This document shows, piece after piece, positions 46,432 through 54,649 of a DNA stretch of 64,000 nt. A program made the position numbers and the translations under genes. The stretch spans positions 1 to 64,000 of the forward strand of contig JAFRNP010000058.1 in assembly GCA_017430145.1 (NCBI GenBank), given 5' to 3'. The notes beneath the pieces were generated by a model, which had not been told where the DNA came from, ran no database searches, and was given only the letters and a program-made list of their open reading frames with translations. How positions within the stretch are numbered: position 1 is the stretch's first letter; the number at the start of each line of letters is the position of its first letter. The DNA comes from Clostridia bacterium (lineage in GTDB: Bacteria > Bacillota > Clostridia > Oscillospirales > Acutalibacteraceae).

Positions 46432-46479
46432 AAAACAGGCTCCGGCTCAGCCGACGATCGGCTTCCGGGGCCAGTTTTT
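46432..46479. terminator. Terminator between convergent genes
   Basis: AAAAACAGGCTCCGG...CCGGGGCCAGTTTTT with an inner AGCCGA/TCGGCT stem; A-run and T-run ends. Confidence 0.75.
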
Positions 46480-46499
46480 ATGGATACTGTGTGACGGTA

Positions 46500-47702
46500 T
46501 CAGAGTTTTGCGAGGTTTACGATCACGTCCCGCATTTTTTCCATGCCCTGCACGCTTGCGATCTCGTGTACGCCGTGGAAGAAATCGCCGGCGACCGAGA
46601 GGTTGGGGCAGGGCAGGCCCCGGTAAGTCAGCATTGCGCCGTCGGTGCCGCCCCGGATCGGAACGATCTTCGGCGTGACGCCTGCCGCCTCCATGGCGGT
46701 CTTTGCATTTTCGATCAGGTGCATATGCCCGTCCTCGATCAGGGCACGCATATTATAATAGGAATCTTTGATCTCTGCGGTAAAGGTCCCGCCGCCGTAC
46801 ACTTTGTTCATATACGCTGCAAGATCCGCGACGAACGCTTTTCTTTTTTCGAACTTTACTGCGTCGTGGTCGCGGATGATCAGCTTGACCGTGGCTGCTT
46901 CTTCGTCGCCGGAAACGTCGGTGACGTGGTAAAAGCCCTCGTACCCCTCCGTATGGGCAGGCGCTTCGGCGGCAGGCAGACGGGAGACAAAGTCGCACGC
47001 CATCAGCACGGCGTTTTTCATTTTGTTTTTTGCGCTGCCCGGATGGATGGCGGCGCCCCTGACCCTGATCACGGCGGCAGCCGCATTGAAGTTTTCGTAT
47101 TCGATCTCGCCGAGCACACCGCCGTCCACGGTGTACGCTTCTTTAACGCCGAACTTGTCAAAATCAAAGTGCGCGGTGCCTTTGCCCACCTCCTCGTCCG
47201 GCGTAAAGCAGACGGCAACGTGTTTACGGGGGATCTCCGGGTGCCGGACCAGGTATTCGACGGCGGATACGATCTCGGCGACGCCCGCCTTGTCGTCGGC
47301 GCCGAGCAGGGTCGTGCCGTCTGTGACGATCACGTCCTGTCCGACAAACGCGGCAAGGGAGGGAAAATCCGCCTCTGCGGTCGTCACCGTGTCGCTCAGC
47401 CGGATATCTCCGCCGGTGTAATGCAGTACGCGCGGACGGATCCCTTCACCCTTCGGGCCGGGGGCGGTATCGACGTGGGAGATAAAGCCGACGCCGCAGT
47501 CGGTATCGGTGTTTGCGGGCAGATGCGCCCAGACGTACCCGAAACCGTCGGCTTCGGCGTCCGTCAGCCCGATGCTGCGCAGTTCCTCTGCAAGAAGGCG
47601 CGTCAGATCCAGCTGCCTTGCGGTCGTGGGGGAGGCGTCGGAATCTTCGTCGGAAGTCGTATAAAAGGATACATAGGTCAAAAACCTGTCTTTGACGTCC
47701 AT
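46500..47702 (-). CDS. pepT: Tripeptide aminopeptidase (peptidase T)
   Basis: 400 residues, M20 family. FISHVDTAPG gives the first zinc His and Asp, LLGADDKAGVAEI the bridging Asp, FTPDEEVGKG the catalytic Glu pair, and IRGGTDGAMLTYRGLPCPNL the C-terminal signature. It removes the N-terminal residue of tripeptides in the cytoplasm, using peptides such as those brought in by the Opp systems here. GGAGATG lies before the ATG. Confidence 0.96.
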   Translation of the reverse strand: MDVKDRFLTYVSFYTTSDEDSDASPTTARQLDLTRLLAEELRSIGLTDAEADGFGYVWAHLPANTDTDCGVGFISHVDTAPGPKGEGIRPRVLHYTGGDIRLSDTVTTAEADFPSLAAFVGQDVIVTDGTTLLGADDKAGVAEIVSAVEYLVRHPEIPRKHVAVCFTPDEEVGKGTAHFDFDKFGVKEAYTVDGGVLGEIEYENFNAAAAVIRVRGAAIHPGSAKNKMKNAVLMACDFVSRLPAAEAPAHTEGYEGFYHVTDVSGDEEAATVKLIIRDHDAVKFEKRKAFVADLAAYMNKVYGGGTFTAEIKDSYYNMRALIEDGHMHLIENAKTAMEAAGVTPKIVPIRGGTDGAMLTYRGLPCPNLSVAGDFFHGVHEIASVQGMEKMRDVIVNLAKL

Positions 47703-47734
47703 AGTTTCATCTCCGGATTTAGTATTATGGTATT

Positions 47735-47763
47735 ATTATAAAGCGCTGTCTGTATGAAGTCAA
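47735..47763 (-). promoter_or_regulatory. Promoter of pepT
   Basis: Minus strand TTGACT (47763-47758), 17-nt spacer, TATAAT (47740-47735). Confidence 0.85.
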
Positions 47764-47817
47764 TAAGGACGCGCTCTTTTTTCGGGAAAGCCAGAAAACG
47801 ATAAAAAAGAATTCGGC

Positions 47818-47846
47818 TTGACAAAGGGACGTTTCGTCTATATAAT
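47818..47846 (+). promoter_or_regulatory. Promoter of TM2-protein gene
   Basis: TTGACA (47818-47823), 17-nt spacer, TATAAT (47841-47846). Confidence 0.88.
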
Positions 47847-47874
47847 AGGCATAGTTTTATATGGAGGGGTTTCA

Positions 47875-48483
47875 ATGACAAGAGAGAATATCCAGTATTT
47901 TATTCTGCAGAACCAGTCCAACTTTCAGGCTGTGCACGTGCCGACGATCACACAGCAGCTTGAACGGATGGATGATTCCCAGCTCATGGTCATCTCGAAC
48001 GCAGGTTACCGCGGTCCGACCACTGCGCTGGTGCTGTCGATCTTTTTCGGCTTTCTGGGGATCGACCGTTTTTATGTCGGCGACGTGGGGCTCGGCGTTC
48101 TGAAGCTTCTGACCTGCGGCGTATTCGGGATCATGACCATCATCGACTGGTTTTTGATCATGGGAAGGGCGAGAGAAAAAAATTACGAGCGGTTTTTGCA
48201 GGTCGCCGGGATGTCCCAGGTGTTTGCCCCTTACGGGCAGCAGCCCTACGGCAACCAGCAGCCCTACGGCAACCAGCAGCCCTACGGTAACCAGCAGCCC
48301 TACGGCAGCCAGCAGCCCTACGGCAGCCAGCAGCCTTACGGCAGCCAGCAGCCTTACGGCAGCCAGCAGCCTTACGGCAGCCAGCAGCCTTACGGCAGCC
48401 AGCAGCCTTACGGTGATCAACAGCCTTACGGGCAGCAGCCGTATGACAGCCAGCAGCCCTACGGGCAGGATCGGTATTATTGA
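47875..48483 (+). CDS. TM2-domain protein with QQPYG-repeat tail
   Basis: 202 residues from ATG 47875, 7 nt after GGAGGGG. Residues about 48-105 form a TM2 domain: ALVLSIFFGFLGIDRFYVGD with the conserved Asp-Arg-Phe-Tyr, then TCGVFGIMTIIDWFLIM. The tail from about 122 consists of eleven or so QQPYG-N/S units, ending GQDRYY. TM2 proteins are small two-helix membrane proteins of unclear role. Low-complexity Q/Y/G tails can self-associate in other proteins. Repeats in the DNA make length variation between strains likely. Confidence 0.87.
   Translation: MTRENIQYFILQNQSNFQAVHVPTITQQLERMDDSQLMVISNAGYRGPTTALVLSIFFGFLGIDRFYVGDVGLGVLKLLTCGVFGIMTIIDWFLIMGRAREKNYERFLQVAGMSQVFAPYGQQPYGNQQPYGNQQPYGNQQPYGSQQPYGSQQPYGSQQPYGSQQPYGSQQPYGSQQPYGDQQPYGQQPYDSQQPYGQDRYY
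48238..48471 (+). repeat. 18-bp coding tandem repeat
   Basis: Units of CAGCAGCCNTACGGCANC (QQPYGS or QQPYGN) occur in direct succession, first AAC-type then AGC-type, degenerating at the 3' end. Within the TM2 gene. Prone to slippage. Confidence 0.9.
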
Positions 48484-48524
48484 TCTGCGATTGTTTGATC
48501 TGAAGACTTCGGAAGGATAACAAA

Positions 48525-49238
48525 ATGAAAAAACTGAACCGGCTGAACCGTGTGCCGATGCCGCAGCTCATCCTTTGGTGGGCGATCCGCGCGTCGCTGC
48601 TCGGGTTCAGCATCTACGGGATCCTGCACGGTTCCACCACCCAGTTCCTGATGGGGCTGTTTGCCATCGCCTTTTCGCATATGTGGGATATGTGGCAGCT
48701 TTTCGGCGGCAGATCCTTTATCACAAAGGTGGGATACTTTTCTCAGACTCTGCTGAATATCTTCATATTCTTCGGCGTGATCATCGGCTATGTGATCAAC
48801 ACGAAAACGAATTTTGAGCACATCGATCTTGTCGAGCATTTTATGGCGGGCGTCGTCGCCTCGTATTTTGCGTATGATTTCGCCATCGTGTTTCAGGGGA
48901 AAAGCCGCCACCTGAGCCCGGCGCTTGCTTCCATGTTTGCGCTTTGCTTTTCCGTGTTTCTGATGGTGGCGTGGGAATTCTATGAGTTTACCATGGACCG
49001 GCTGTACGGCTATACGCTGCAAAAGTCGACGATCATCGGCGAGAGCGGCCTTGTGGATACCATGGTGGATCTGATCCTCGGATGTTCGGGGTCGCTGATC
49101 GGAATGTTTTTTGTTGCCTTCTCCAAAAACGGGCTCATCGGCAGGCACCGCAAGGTCGTGCGCGCCCAGGTCAAAGAACAGTCCGCCAGAGATAAGGCGG
49201 AGGAGATCGCGTATCAGGAATCGCACAGCGACGAATAA
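48525..49238 (+). CDS. YjdF/DUF2238-like integral membrane protein
   Basis: 237 residues with about six hydrophobic helices. The conserved polar residues sit in membrane segments: DLVEHFMAGVVASYF, VAWEFYEFTMD and GLVDTMVDLILG, matching the HF...WE..E...DT..D pattern of the YjdF/DUF2238 family. A charged cytoplasmic C-terminus ends at SHSDE. Function unknown. It follows the TM2 gene by 41 nt and may share its transcript. Confidence 0.72.
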   Translation: MKKLNRLNRVPMPQLILWWAIRASLLGFSIYGILHGSTTQFLMGLFAIAFSHMWDMWQLFGGRSFITKVGYFSQTLLNIFIFFGVIIGYVINTKTNFEHIDLVEHFMAGVVASYFAYDFAIVFQGKSRHLSPALASMFALCFSVFLMVAWEFYEFTMDRLYGYTLQKSTIIGESGLVDTMVDLILGCSGSLIGMFFVAFSKNGLIGRHRKVVRAQVKEQSARDKAEEIAYQESHSDE

Positions 49239-49241
49239 GCA

Positions 49242-49283
49242 AAAAAAATGGGCGCTGCCGCTTAGCGGCAGCGCTCATTTTTT
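49242..49283. terminator. Bidirectional terminator
   Basis: ATGGGCGCTGCCGC-TTA-GCGGCAGCGCTCAT with A- and T-runs outside (one mismatch). It overlaps the last codons of the convergent trkH gene. Confidence 0.85.
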
Positions 49284-50714
49284 CATCCACGTCGTCGGGG
49301 AAAAGGCAAGGATCAGCGGGAAGATCTCAAGTCTGCCCAGCAGCATGGCGGCGGAAAGCACCAGCTTTGAGAACGGTGAGAATACAGCGTAGTTTGACGC
49401 GGGACCGGCGGCGCCGAAGGCGGGGCCGATATTGTTGAAGCAGGCGACGACGGCGGTAAAGCAGCTCTCCAGATCCAGCGGCTCGATGCTGAGCAGGAAA
49501 AAACCTGCCATGACGCAGATAAAGTAAAGGACAAAGTATACCGCGGTGTTGTGGATGACCGCTTCCTCCAGTTTTTTGCCTTCAAAACGGATCACGCGCA
49601 CGCTGCGCGGGTGCAGCATCCTGGTGACCTCCCGGTGGATGGTCTTGCCCAGAATGATCACCCGCGAGACCTTCAGCCCGCCGGCGGTGGACCCGGCGCA
49701 GGCGCCGATAAACATCAGAAGCAGCAGGACCGTTTTTGATAGCTGCGGCCAGCGGTCGTAGTCCGTGGTAACGAAGCCGGTCGTCGTCATAATGGAACTG
49801 ACCTGAAACGCCGCGTGGCGCAGGGCGGTCCCGAAGGAAGGGAACATGCGCAGGACGTTCAGCGTGACGAGCAGCGTCGAACCGCCGAAGATCCCGCAGT
49901 ACACCCACAGCTCCCGGCTTTTGAGCGCGGTTTTGAAATTGCGGATCAGGATCAGATAGTACAAATTGAAGTTTACGCCGAAAACCATCATAAAAACGGT
50001 GATCACCCACTGCGCGAAGGGCGTATACCCGGCGATGGAATCGGAACGGATGCCGAAGCCGCCGGTACCGGCTGTCCCGAAAGCGTGGACCGTCGCCTCA
50101 AATAAGCTCATGCCGCCGATCTTAAGAAGCGCGATCTCCGTCAACGTCAGGACGATATAGATCAGATACAGGATCTTGGCGGTCTGCTTTGCCTTCGGAA
50201 CCAGTTTTCCGACGATGGGGCCGGGCATCTCCGCCCGCATGATGTGGATCGGACGGTCCGACAGGTTCGTGATCGCCATCACGAATACGATCACGCCCAT
50301 GCCGCCTAAAAAGTGTGTGAAGCTGCGCCAGAAAAGCAGCCCGCGGGACATGCTTTCCACGTGGGTGAGGATCGAAGCGCCGGTGGTGGTGAACCCGCTG
50401 ACCGTTTCGAAAAATGCGTCGACGTACGACGGGATCTCTCCAGAGATCGTAAAGGGCAGGGCTCCCAGCGCCGAAAGCAGGATCCAGGACAGCGCCACGA
50501 TCACGAAGCCGTCTTTGGCGTAGATCTCTTTGGTATAGGGTTTGACCAGCTTTGCCGCCGGGATGGACAGCAGCAGCGCCCCGCCGCTGCAGATCAGAAA
50601 GCTCCAGACGCAGGGCTCCCGGTAATAGATCGATACAGCCGCCGGCAGCAGCATCAGAAGCGCGGTGGCCCGCAGGATCTGCAGCGGCATATAAAGGATC
50701 ATTCGTCTGTTCAT
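49275..50714 (-). CDS. trkH: Potassium uptake protein TrkH/KtrB family
   Basis: 479 residues with the four-fold pore repeat of Trk/Ktr/HKT channels. The four selectivity-filter segments are recognisable: TVSGFTTTGASI, FGTAGTGGFGI, IMTTTGFVTTDYD and FNNIGPAFG. AGSTAGGLKVSRV is also typical. It forms the K+-conducting membrane subunit. AAAGGACC precedes the ATG, and trkA lies 13 nt upstream, so the two form an operon. Confidence 0.95.
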   Translation of the reverse strand: MNRRMILYMPLQILRATALLMLLPAAVSIYYREPCVWSFLICSGGALLLSIPAAKLVKPYTKEIYAKDGFVIVALSWILLSALGALPFTISGEIPSYVDAFFETVSGFTTTGASILTHVESMSRGLLFWRSFTHFLGGMGVIVFVMAITNLSDRPIHIMRAEMPGPIVGKLVPKAKQTAKILYLIYIVLTLTEIALLKIGGMSLFEATVHAFGTAGTGGFGIRSDSIAGYTPFAQWVITVFMMVFGVNFNLYYLILIRNFKTALKSRELWVYCGIFGGSTLLVTLNVLRMFPSFGTALRHAAFQVSSIMTTTGFVTTDYDRWPQLSKTVLLLLMFIGACAGSTAGGLKVSRVIILGKTIHREVTRMLHPRSVRVIRFEGKKLEEAVIHNTAVYFVLYFICVMAGFFLLSIEPLDLESCFTAVVACFNNIGPAFGAAGPASNYAVFSPFSKLVLSAAMLLGRLEIFPLILAFSPTTWMKK

Positions 50715-50727
50715 AACGGTCCTTTCG

Positions 50728-52086
50728 TCATTTGATGATATCGGTCAGATCTGTGATCGTACGTCCGGTACTGACAACGATTACCTTGTCGCCGGGCAGG
50801 ATCACGTCCTTACCGGCGGGAATCATGCTTTTCCGGTTTCGCACGATGCCTGCGATCAGGATGTTCGTCTTCAGCCGCAGATCTTTTAGCGGGATCCCCG
50901 CGGCGGGGAAGTCCGGGGTCACGACGAACTCCACGGCCTCCGCCTTGCCGTCCGCAAGCTGATACAGCGTTTCGATGCGGCTGCCGACGGTACTCGTCAG
51001 CGCGCGCACGTAACGCAGTATAATGTCGGTAACGGTCTTTTCAGGGGAGATCACACAGTCCAGCCCCAGGCTTTCCGCTATTTCGGTCAGCCCCTCCCGG
51101 TTGACCTTACAGATGACCTTCGACGTATGGAAAGCGCCGGCGAACACGGAGAGCAGGATGTTTTCCTCGTCGATGCCGGTCAGGGCGATGAACGCGTCCA
51201 TGGACCGGATCCCCTCCTGTAAAAGCAGCTCCTGCTCCGCGCCGTCGCCGCAGATCACGGCGCAGCTCGGAAGCTGTTCGGCAAGCTGTTCGCATTTTTC
51301 AAGGTCCTTGTCGATCACCTTGACGTTTGTGCCCAGCGACGCCAGCTTTTTGGAAAGATAATAGGTGATACGCCCGGCGCCCAGGATCATGATGTTGCGC
51401 GCCTGCTTTTTCATCAGCTTCAGCTGTTTTAAAAGCTTCGGGATCTCGTTGGGCGCGGCAATGACCCCGATGGTATCGCCGCTTTGCAGCGTAAAATCAC
51501 CGCCCGGGATAAAAACGTTCTCCCCGCGGATCACGGTACAGACGAGATAGTTGCCCTTGTACCGGTCGCGCATTTCGGAAAGCTGCAGCCCGTGCAGGGA
51601 GGAGTCGCTTTTTAAACGCAGATCCACCATTTCAAGGTTGCGGTTGGAAAAGGTCTCGATCTTGACGGCGGACGGCAGCTTTAAAAGGTTAAAGACCGTG
51701 TTGGCGGTCTGGTATTCCGGGTTGATCGCCATGGAAAGCCCGAGCTGCTGTTTGATGAACGGCAGGTTGTCGTCGTTATAGTCCGCGTTGCGGATGCGCG
51801 CTACGGTATGCTGCACGCCCATCTTTTTCGCAAAAAAACAGCTCAGCATGTTCAGCTCGTCCGTGGAGGTCGCCGCGATCAGCATGTCCGCCTTGCTGAC
51901 CTCCGCCTCCTGCAACACGTCCGGGTCCGCGGCGTTGCCGTAAAAACCGCGCACGTCGCAGATGTTGACGAGCTCGTCGACGCTGCTTTTCTTTTTGTCG
52001 ATGACCGTGACGTCGTGTCCCTCGCGTACGAGGCTCCGCGTCAGGGCGCTGCCGATCTTTCCGCAGCCGGCAATAATGATCTTCAT
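50728..52086 (-). CDS. trkA: Trk potassium transport regulator TrkA
   Basis: 452 residues from ATG 52086. The upstream in-frame GTG (52158) overlaps a TATAAT and is unlikely. Two complete RCK units: MKIIIAGCGKIGSALTRSLV with the first Rossmann loop and VIDKKK, and NIMILGAGRITYYLSKKLA for the second, each followed by a TrkA_C domain (EMVDLRLKSDSS; AEAVEFVVTPDFP). It binds NAD(H)/ATP and gates TrkH from the cytoplasm. The ribosome site is weak. Confidence 0.94.
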   Translation of the reverse strand: MKIIIAGCGKIGSALTRSLVREGHDVTVIDKKKSSVDELVNICDVRGFYGNAADPDVLQEAEVSKADMLIAATSTDELNMLSCFFAKKMGVQHTVARIRNADYNDDNLPFIKQQLGLSMAINPEYQTANTVFNLLKLPSAVKIETFSNRNLEMVDLRLKSDSSLHGLQLSEMRDRYKGNYLVCTVIRGENVFIPGGDFTLQSGDTIGVIAAPNEIPKLLKQLKLMKKQARNIMILGAGRITYYLSKKLASLGTNVKVIDKDLEKCEQLAEQLPSCAVICGDGAEQELLLQEGIRSMDAFIALTGIDEENILLSVFAGAFHTSKVICKVNREGLTEIAESLGLDCVISPEKTVTDIILRYVRALTSTVGSRIETLYQLADGKAEAVEFVVTPDFPAAGIPLKDLRLKTNILIAGIVRNRKSMIPAGKDVILPGDKVIVVSTGRTITDLTDIIK

Positions 52087-52271
52087 TCCATTATGCGGTA
52101 CGCGCCGTTTACGAAACGCGTACGGTTCCTTTCTGAAATTCGGATTTTGATTATACACCTATCATAAATAAAAATCTATCATTTGAACAGGTTTTTGTAT
52201 CATTAAATTTTTTAATCAATTACCATAAATAAATTTGTGGGAGTGAATTGTTACAAAATTGTATCAATCTC

Positions 52272-52300
52272 TTGACTTGCCATCGGAAATATGATATTTT
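52272..52300 (+). promoter_or_regulatory. Promoter of liv operon
   Basis: TTGACT (52272-52277), 17-nt spacer, TATTTT (52295-52300). The 52087-52360 gap otherwise holds the trkA -10 and A+T-rich sequence. Confidence 0.65.
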
Positions 52301-52360
52301 TTTTAAGAATTCCGGGCGGGTCCCACGATCCCCCGAATAATATTCAGGAGGGAATTTTTC

Positions 52361-53572
52361 ATGAAAAAATTCACAAAGATCATTGCACTTGTACTTTGCT
52401 TCGCACTGATCGCCGCGTTTGCGGCTTGCGCGAAGGACGGCGGCAGCGAGACCGCTGCTCCTGCAGGCGACGAGACCGCAGCACCTGCCGGTGATGAGAC
52501 CGCAGCTCCCGCCGCTGACGGCGAAGCTTTCAAAATCGGCCTTGTCGGCCCGCTGACCGGCCCTGCCGCGATCTACGGCAACGCCGCCAAGAACGGCGCG
52601 CAGATCGCTGTGGACGAGATCAACGCCAAGGGCGGCATCCAGTTTGCCTATCAGGCGCAGGATGACGAGCACGACGCCGAAAAGTCTGTCAACGCTTACA
52701 ACACACTGGTTGACTGGGGTATGCAGGCGCTTGTCGGCCCGATCACCACGACGCCCGCCGTTGCGGTATCCGCCGAAGCTGCCAACGACAGAATCTTCTG
52801 CCTGACTCCCTCTGCTTCCTCCACCGACGTTATCGACGGTAAGGACAATATGTTCCAGGTTTGCTTCACCGACCCGAACCAGGGCACCGCGTCCGCTGAC
52901 TACATTGCCGAAAATCTTGCCGGCAAGAGCGTTGCCGTTATTTACAGAAACGACGATGCGTATTCTCAGGGCATCCGCGACACTTTTGTGAAGGAAGCCG
53001 AAGCCAAGGGCATCGACGTGGTCTATGAGGGCACCTTCACCGACGCCACTTCCACGGACTTCTCCGTCCAGCTGACGGAAGCGCAGTCCAAGAATGCGGA
53101 AGTCGTTTTCCTGCCCATCTATTACACCCCCGCTTCCGTTATCCTGAAGCAGGCCGCTGATATGGATTATGCGCCCACCTTCTTCGGTGTGGACGGCATG
53201 GACGGCATCCTGACGGTGGAAGGTTTTGATACCTCTCTTGCTGAGGGCGTCATGCTTCTGACCCCCTTCTCCGCTGACGATCCCAACGCGAAGGATTTCG
53301 TTGACGCTTATCAGGCTGCTTACGGCGAGGTTCCGAACCAGTTCGCCGCCGACGCGTACGACGCTGTTTATATCATCTATCAGGCCCTTCAGAACGCTGG
53401 CTGCACGCCGGATATGGCTGCTGCCGATATCTGCGAGGCGCTGGTTGCCCAGATGGCGACGATCACCGTCGACGGTCTGACCGGTCAGGGCATGACCTGG
53501 GATGAGAGCGGTGCTGTCTCCAAGGCTCCCATGGCTGTTGTGATCAAGGACGGCGCTTACGTGACTCCGTAA
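52361..53572 (+). CDS. livJ: Branched-chain amino-acid-binding lipoprotein (LivJ-like)
   Basis: 403 residues. AGGAGG precedes the ATG. Signal peptide with lipobox AAFAAC, then a linker made of ETAAPAGD repeats (about 30-55). The type I periplasmic-binding fold follows: GLVGPLTGPAAIYGNAAKNG, EINAKGGI, ASSTDVIDG. Ligand is probably Leu/Ile/Val or a related amino acid. Codon use (GCT, AAG, TCC) suggests high expression. Not permuted, unlike the OppA proteins of this window. Confidence 0.93.
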   Translation: MKKFTKIIALVLCFALIAAFAACAKDGGSETAAPAGDETAAPAGDETAAPAADGEAFKIGLVGPLTGPAAIYGNAAKNGAQIAVDEINAKGGIQFAYQAQDDEHDAEKSVNAYNTLVDWGMQALVGPITTTPAVAVSAEAANDRIFCLTPSASSTDVIDGKDNMFQVCFTDPNQGTASADYIAENLAGKSVAVIYRNDDAYSQGIRDTFVKEAEAKGIDVVYEGTFTDATSTDFSVQLTEAQSKNAEVVFLPIYYTPASVILKQAADMDYAPTFFGVDGMDGILTVEGFDTSLAEGVMLLTPFSADDPNAKDFVDAYQAAYGEVPNQFAADAYDAVYIIYQALQNAGCTPDMAAADICEALVAQMATITVDGLTGQGMTWDESGAVSKAPMAVVIKDGAYVTP

Positions 53573-53607
53573 CCTGCACAGACATCGTTCTATCGTTTTG
53601 GCACAGC

Positions 53608-53673
53608 ATGATCTGCCGACGGCAGGTCGACAGATCATAACAACGGGGAATGCCGTAGGCTTACGGCATTCCC
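53608..53673 (+). other. Two hairpins between livJ and livH
   Basis: ATGATCTG/CAGATCAT (53608-53615/53631-53638) and a perfect 12-bp GGGAATGCCGTA/TACGGCATTCCC (53646-53657/53662-53673) followed by TCCTGCC, not a U-run. They may trim or stabilise the message so that more binding protein than permease is made. Confidence 0.65.
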
Positions 53674-53739
53674 TCCTGCCAGACGGCTTCCGGAAATACG
53701 GCGGCCGATTTTTGTTTAGATACTAAAACGAGGTAACAT

Positions 53740-54636
53740 ATGATTGTTTTTTTATCGCATCTGATCAACGGGTTGAGCCTCGGCAGTGTGTACGCGATCA
53801 TCGCGCTCGGGTACACCATGGTTTACGGGATCGCGAAGATGCTGAACTTTGCCCACGGCGACGTGATCATGGTCGGCGGGTATATATCGTATATCCTCAT
53901 GTTCAATCTGGGGATGCCCTGGTGGGTCGCGCTGCTGGCTGCGATGTTGGTCTGTACCCTGCTCGGTGTTCTGATCGAGGGGTTTGCCTACCGGCCGCTG
54001 CGTGCTGCGCCGTCGCTTGCGGTGCTGATCACCGCGATCGGCGTATCCTATCTTTTGCAGAATTCAGCGCTGCTGATCTGGAAGTCGAACCCGAAAAGCT
54101 ATCCGTCGATCATCGAAGGATCCCTTATGCTTATCAAGGGAGAGACTGCAAGCGACAGCCTGAGTGTGACGTATATCTCGTTGATGACGGTCGGCGCCTG
54201 TGTGATCATCATGGTCGGGCTCACGCTTTTTACATCCAATACAAAGATGGGCAAGGCGATGCGCGCCTGCTCTGAGGATAAGGGCGCGGCGCAGCTCATG
54301 GGTATCAACGTGAATAAGACGATCTCGGTGACATTTGCCATCGGGTCCGCGCTTGCCGCGGTTGCGGGCGTCCTGATGTGCTCATCGTACCCGACGCTGT
54401 CGCCGACCACCGGCTCCATGCCCGGCATCAAGGCGTTTACGGCAGCCGTTTTCGGCGGGATCGGTTCGATCCCCGGCGCGTTCCTCGGCGGCCTTCTGAT
54501 AGGGCTCATCGAATCCTTTGCGAAGGCCTACGTCTCTACGCAGCTTGCAAACACGATCGTATTCGCCGTATTGATCATTGTGCTTCTGATCCGTCCGGCC
54601 GGACTGCTCGGGAAATATGTTCCCGAGAAAGTGTAA
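53740..54636 (+). CDS. livH: Branched-chain amino-acid ABC permease LivH
   Basis: 298 residues with about eight hydrophobic helices. GLSLGSVYAIIALGYTMVYG and LNFAHGDVIMVGGY are LivH signatures, and the ATPase-contacting region is ACSEDKGAAQLMGINVNKTI. Forms the channel with LivM. GAGGTAAC lies before the ATG. Confidence 0.95.
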   Translation: MIVFLSHLINGLSLGSVYAIIALGYTMVYGIAKMLNFAHGDVIMVGGYISYILMFNLGMPWWVALLAAMLVCTLLGVLIEGFAYRPLRAAPSLAVLITAIGVSYLLQNSALLIWKSNPKSYPSIIEGSLMLIKGETASDSLSVTYISLMTVGACVIIMVGLTLFTSNTKMGKAMRACSEDKGAAQLMGINVNKTISVTFAIGSALAAVAGVLMCSSYPTLSPTTGSMPGIKAFTAAVFGGIGSIPGAFLGGLLIGLIESFAKAYVSTQLANTIVFAVLIIVLLIRPAGLLGKYVPEKV

Positions 54637-54649
54637 AGGGGGGATTCGG

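Noticed and set aside
48231..48475. Regular short repeats considered as a CRISPR array
   Set aside because: Units are contiguous 18-mers without spacers and encode QQPYGS/N in frame with the TM2 protein.
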